Below the pieces are notes generated by a model. The model did no database searches and had not been told where the DNA came from. It saw only the letters and a program-made list of their open reading frames with translations. A DNA stretch of 64,000 bases from Paenibacillus sambharensis (GTDB taxonomy: Bacteria; Bacillota; Bacilli; Paenibacillales; Paenibacillaceae): the NCBI RefSeq assembly GCF_003233845.1, contig NZ_QKRB01000057.1, positions 62,001 to 126,000 on the forward strand. Reading direction: 5' to 3'. A program made the translations under genes and the position numbers. Positions 63,911 to 64,000 of this stretch are shown here, piece by piece (position 1 is the first letter of the stretch; each line of letters begins with the position of its first letter).

Positions 63911-64000
63911 ATGAGTATGGATTTTATTGAAGCGCTGTCGGAGATCGAGAGAGATAAGGGAATTGCCAAGGATGTGCTGCTGGAGGCTATTGAGGCGGCG
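63911..64000 (+). CDS. nusA: Transcription factor NusA (partial, N-terminus only)
   Basis: 30 codons to the window edge. MSMDFIEALSEIERDKGIAKDVLLEAIEAA matches the NusA N-terminal RNA polymerase-binding domain (B. subtilis MSSELLDALTILEKEKGISKEII). Start ATG 63911 follows AGGGGGAG; ATG 63917 is alternative. Position after rimP confirms the assignment. Confidence 0.95.
   Translation, partial: MSMDFIEALSEIERDKGIAKDVLLEAIEAA

Overview
The window is a chromosomal segment of a Gram-positive, flagellated, naturally transformable-type Bacillota. Gene content, gene order and protein sequence all point to Paenibacillus or a close relative in the Paenibacillaceae. The order rplS-lepB-rbgA-rnhB-(fliK-like/flhB-like)-sucCD-dprA-topA-trmFO-hslVU-codY-fla/che-rpsB-tsf-pyrH-frr-uppS-cdsA-dxr-rseP-proS-polC-rimP-nusA is that of Bacillus subtilis over the same interval, with a few substitutions. 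Base composition looks only slightly GC-rich, and GTG and TTG starts with strong AGGAGG-type ribosome binding sites are common. Nearly everything is on the + strand; the exceptions are comM and the start of a gene leaving the left edge.

Layout. 1-3286: left-edge partial gene, then ribosomal protein L19, signal peptidase I, the ribosome-assembly GTPase RbgA and RNase HII. 3400-5775: a second FliK-like protein and a stand-alone FlhB C-terminal domain, preceded by an exact sigma-D type -10 element. 5765-7812: a YraN-family protein and, convergent to it, comM. 8229-11880: succinyl-CoA synthetase and DprA. 11918-18282: topA-trmFO-hslV-hslU-codY; xerC/codV, which lies between trmFO and clpQ in B. 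subtilis, is absent. A large palindromic terminator separates codY from the next operon.

18513-49978: the fla/che operon, about 31 kb and collinear. It holds rod and MS-ring/switch genes (flgBC, fliEFG), the export ATPase complex (fliHIJ), a MotE-like protein, hook assembly (fliK, flgD, hook protein, flbD), fliL, switch (fliM, fliY), cheY, export gate (fliOPQR, flhBA), flhF/flhG, chemotaxis (cheB, cheA, cheW, cheC, cheD), sigD, and a tail of less-characterised genes (a two-TM protein, a FapA-type DUF342 protein, a small unknown protein, a SwrB-like protein, an MltG-like fragment). It ends at a clear intrinsic terminator (49961-49992). cheA carries a one-base insertion near 43546 that breaks the frame inside the ATP-binding domain.

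50009-64000: translation, nucleotide and lipid/isoprenoid genes, the site-2 protease RseP, a short archaeal/eukaryote-type prolyl-tRNA synthetase, DNA polymerase PolC, RimP and the start of NusA. Several have textbook promoters and terminators.

This is core genome. I saw no CRISPR array, defence island, prophage, transposase, tRNA or rRNA gene. The points most worth following are the cheA frameshift, the second FliK/FlhB pair with its sigma-D-like promoter, the structured sigD leader, the type of ProRS, the HslV N-terminus, and the unassigned proteins in the operon tail.
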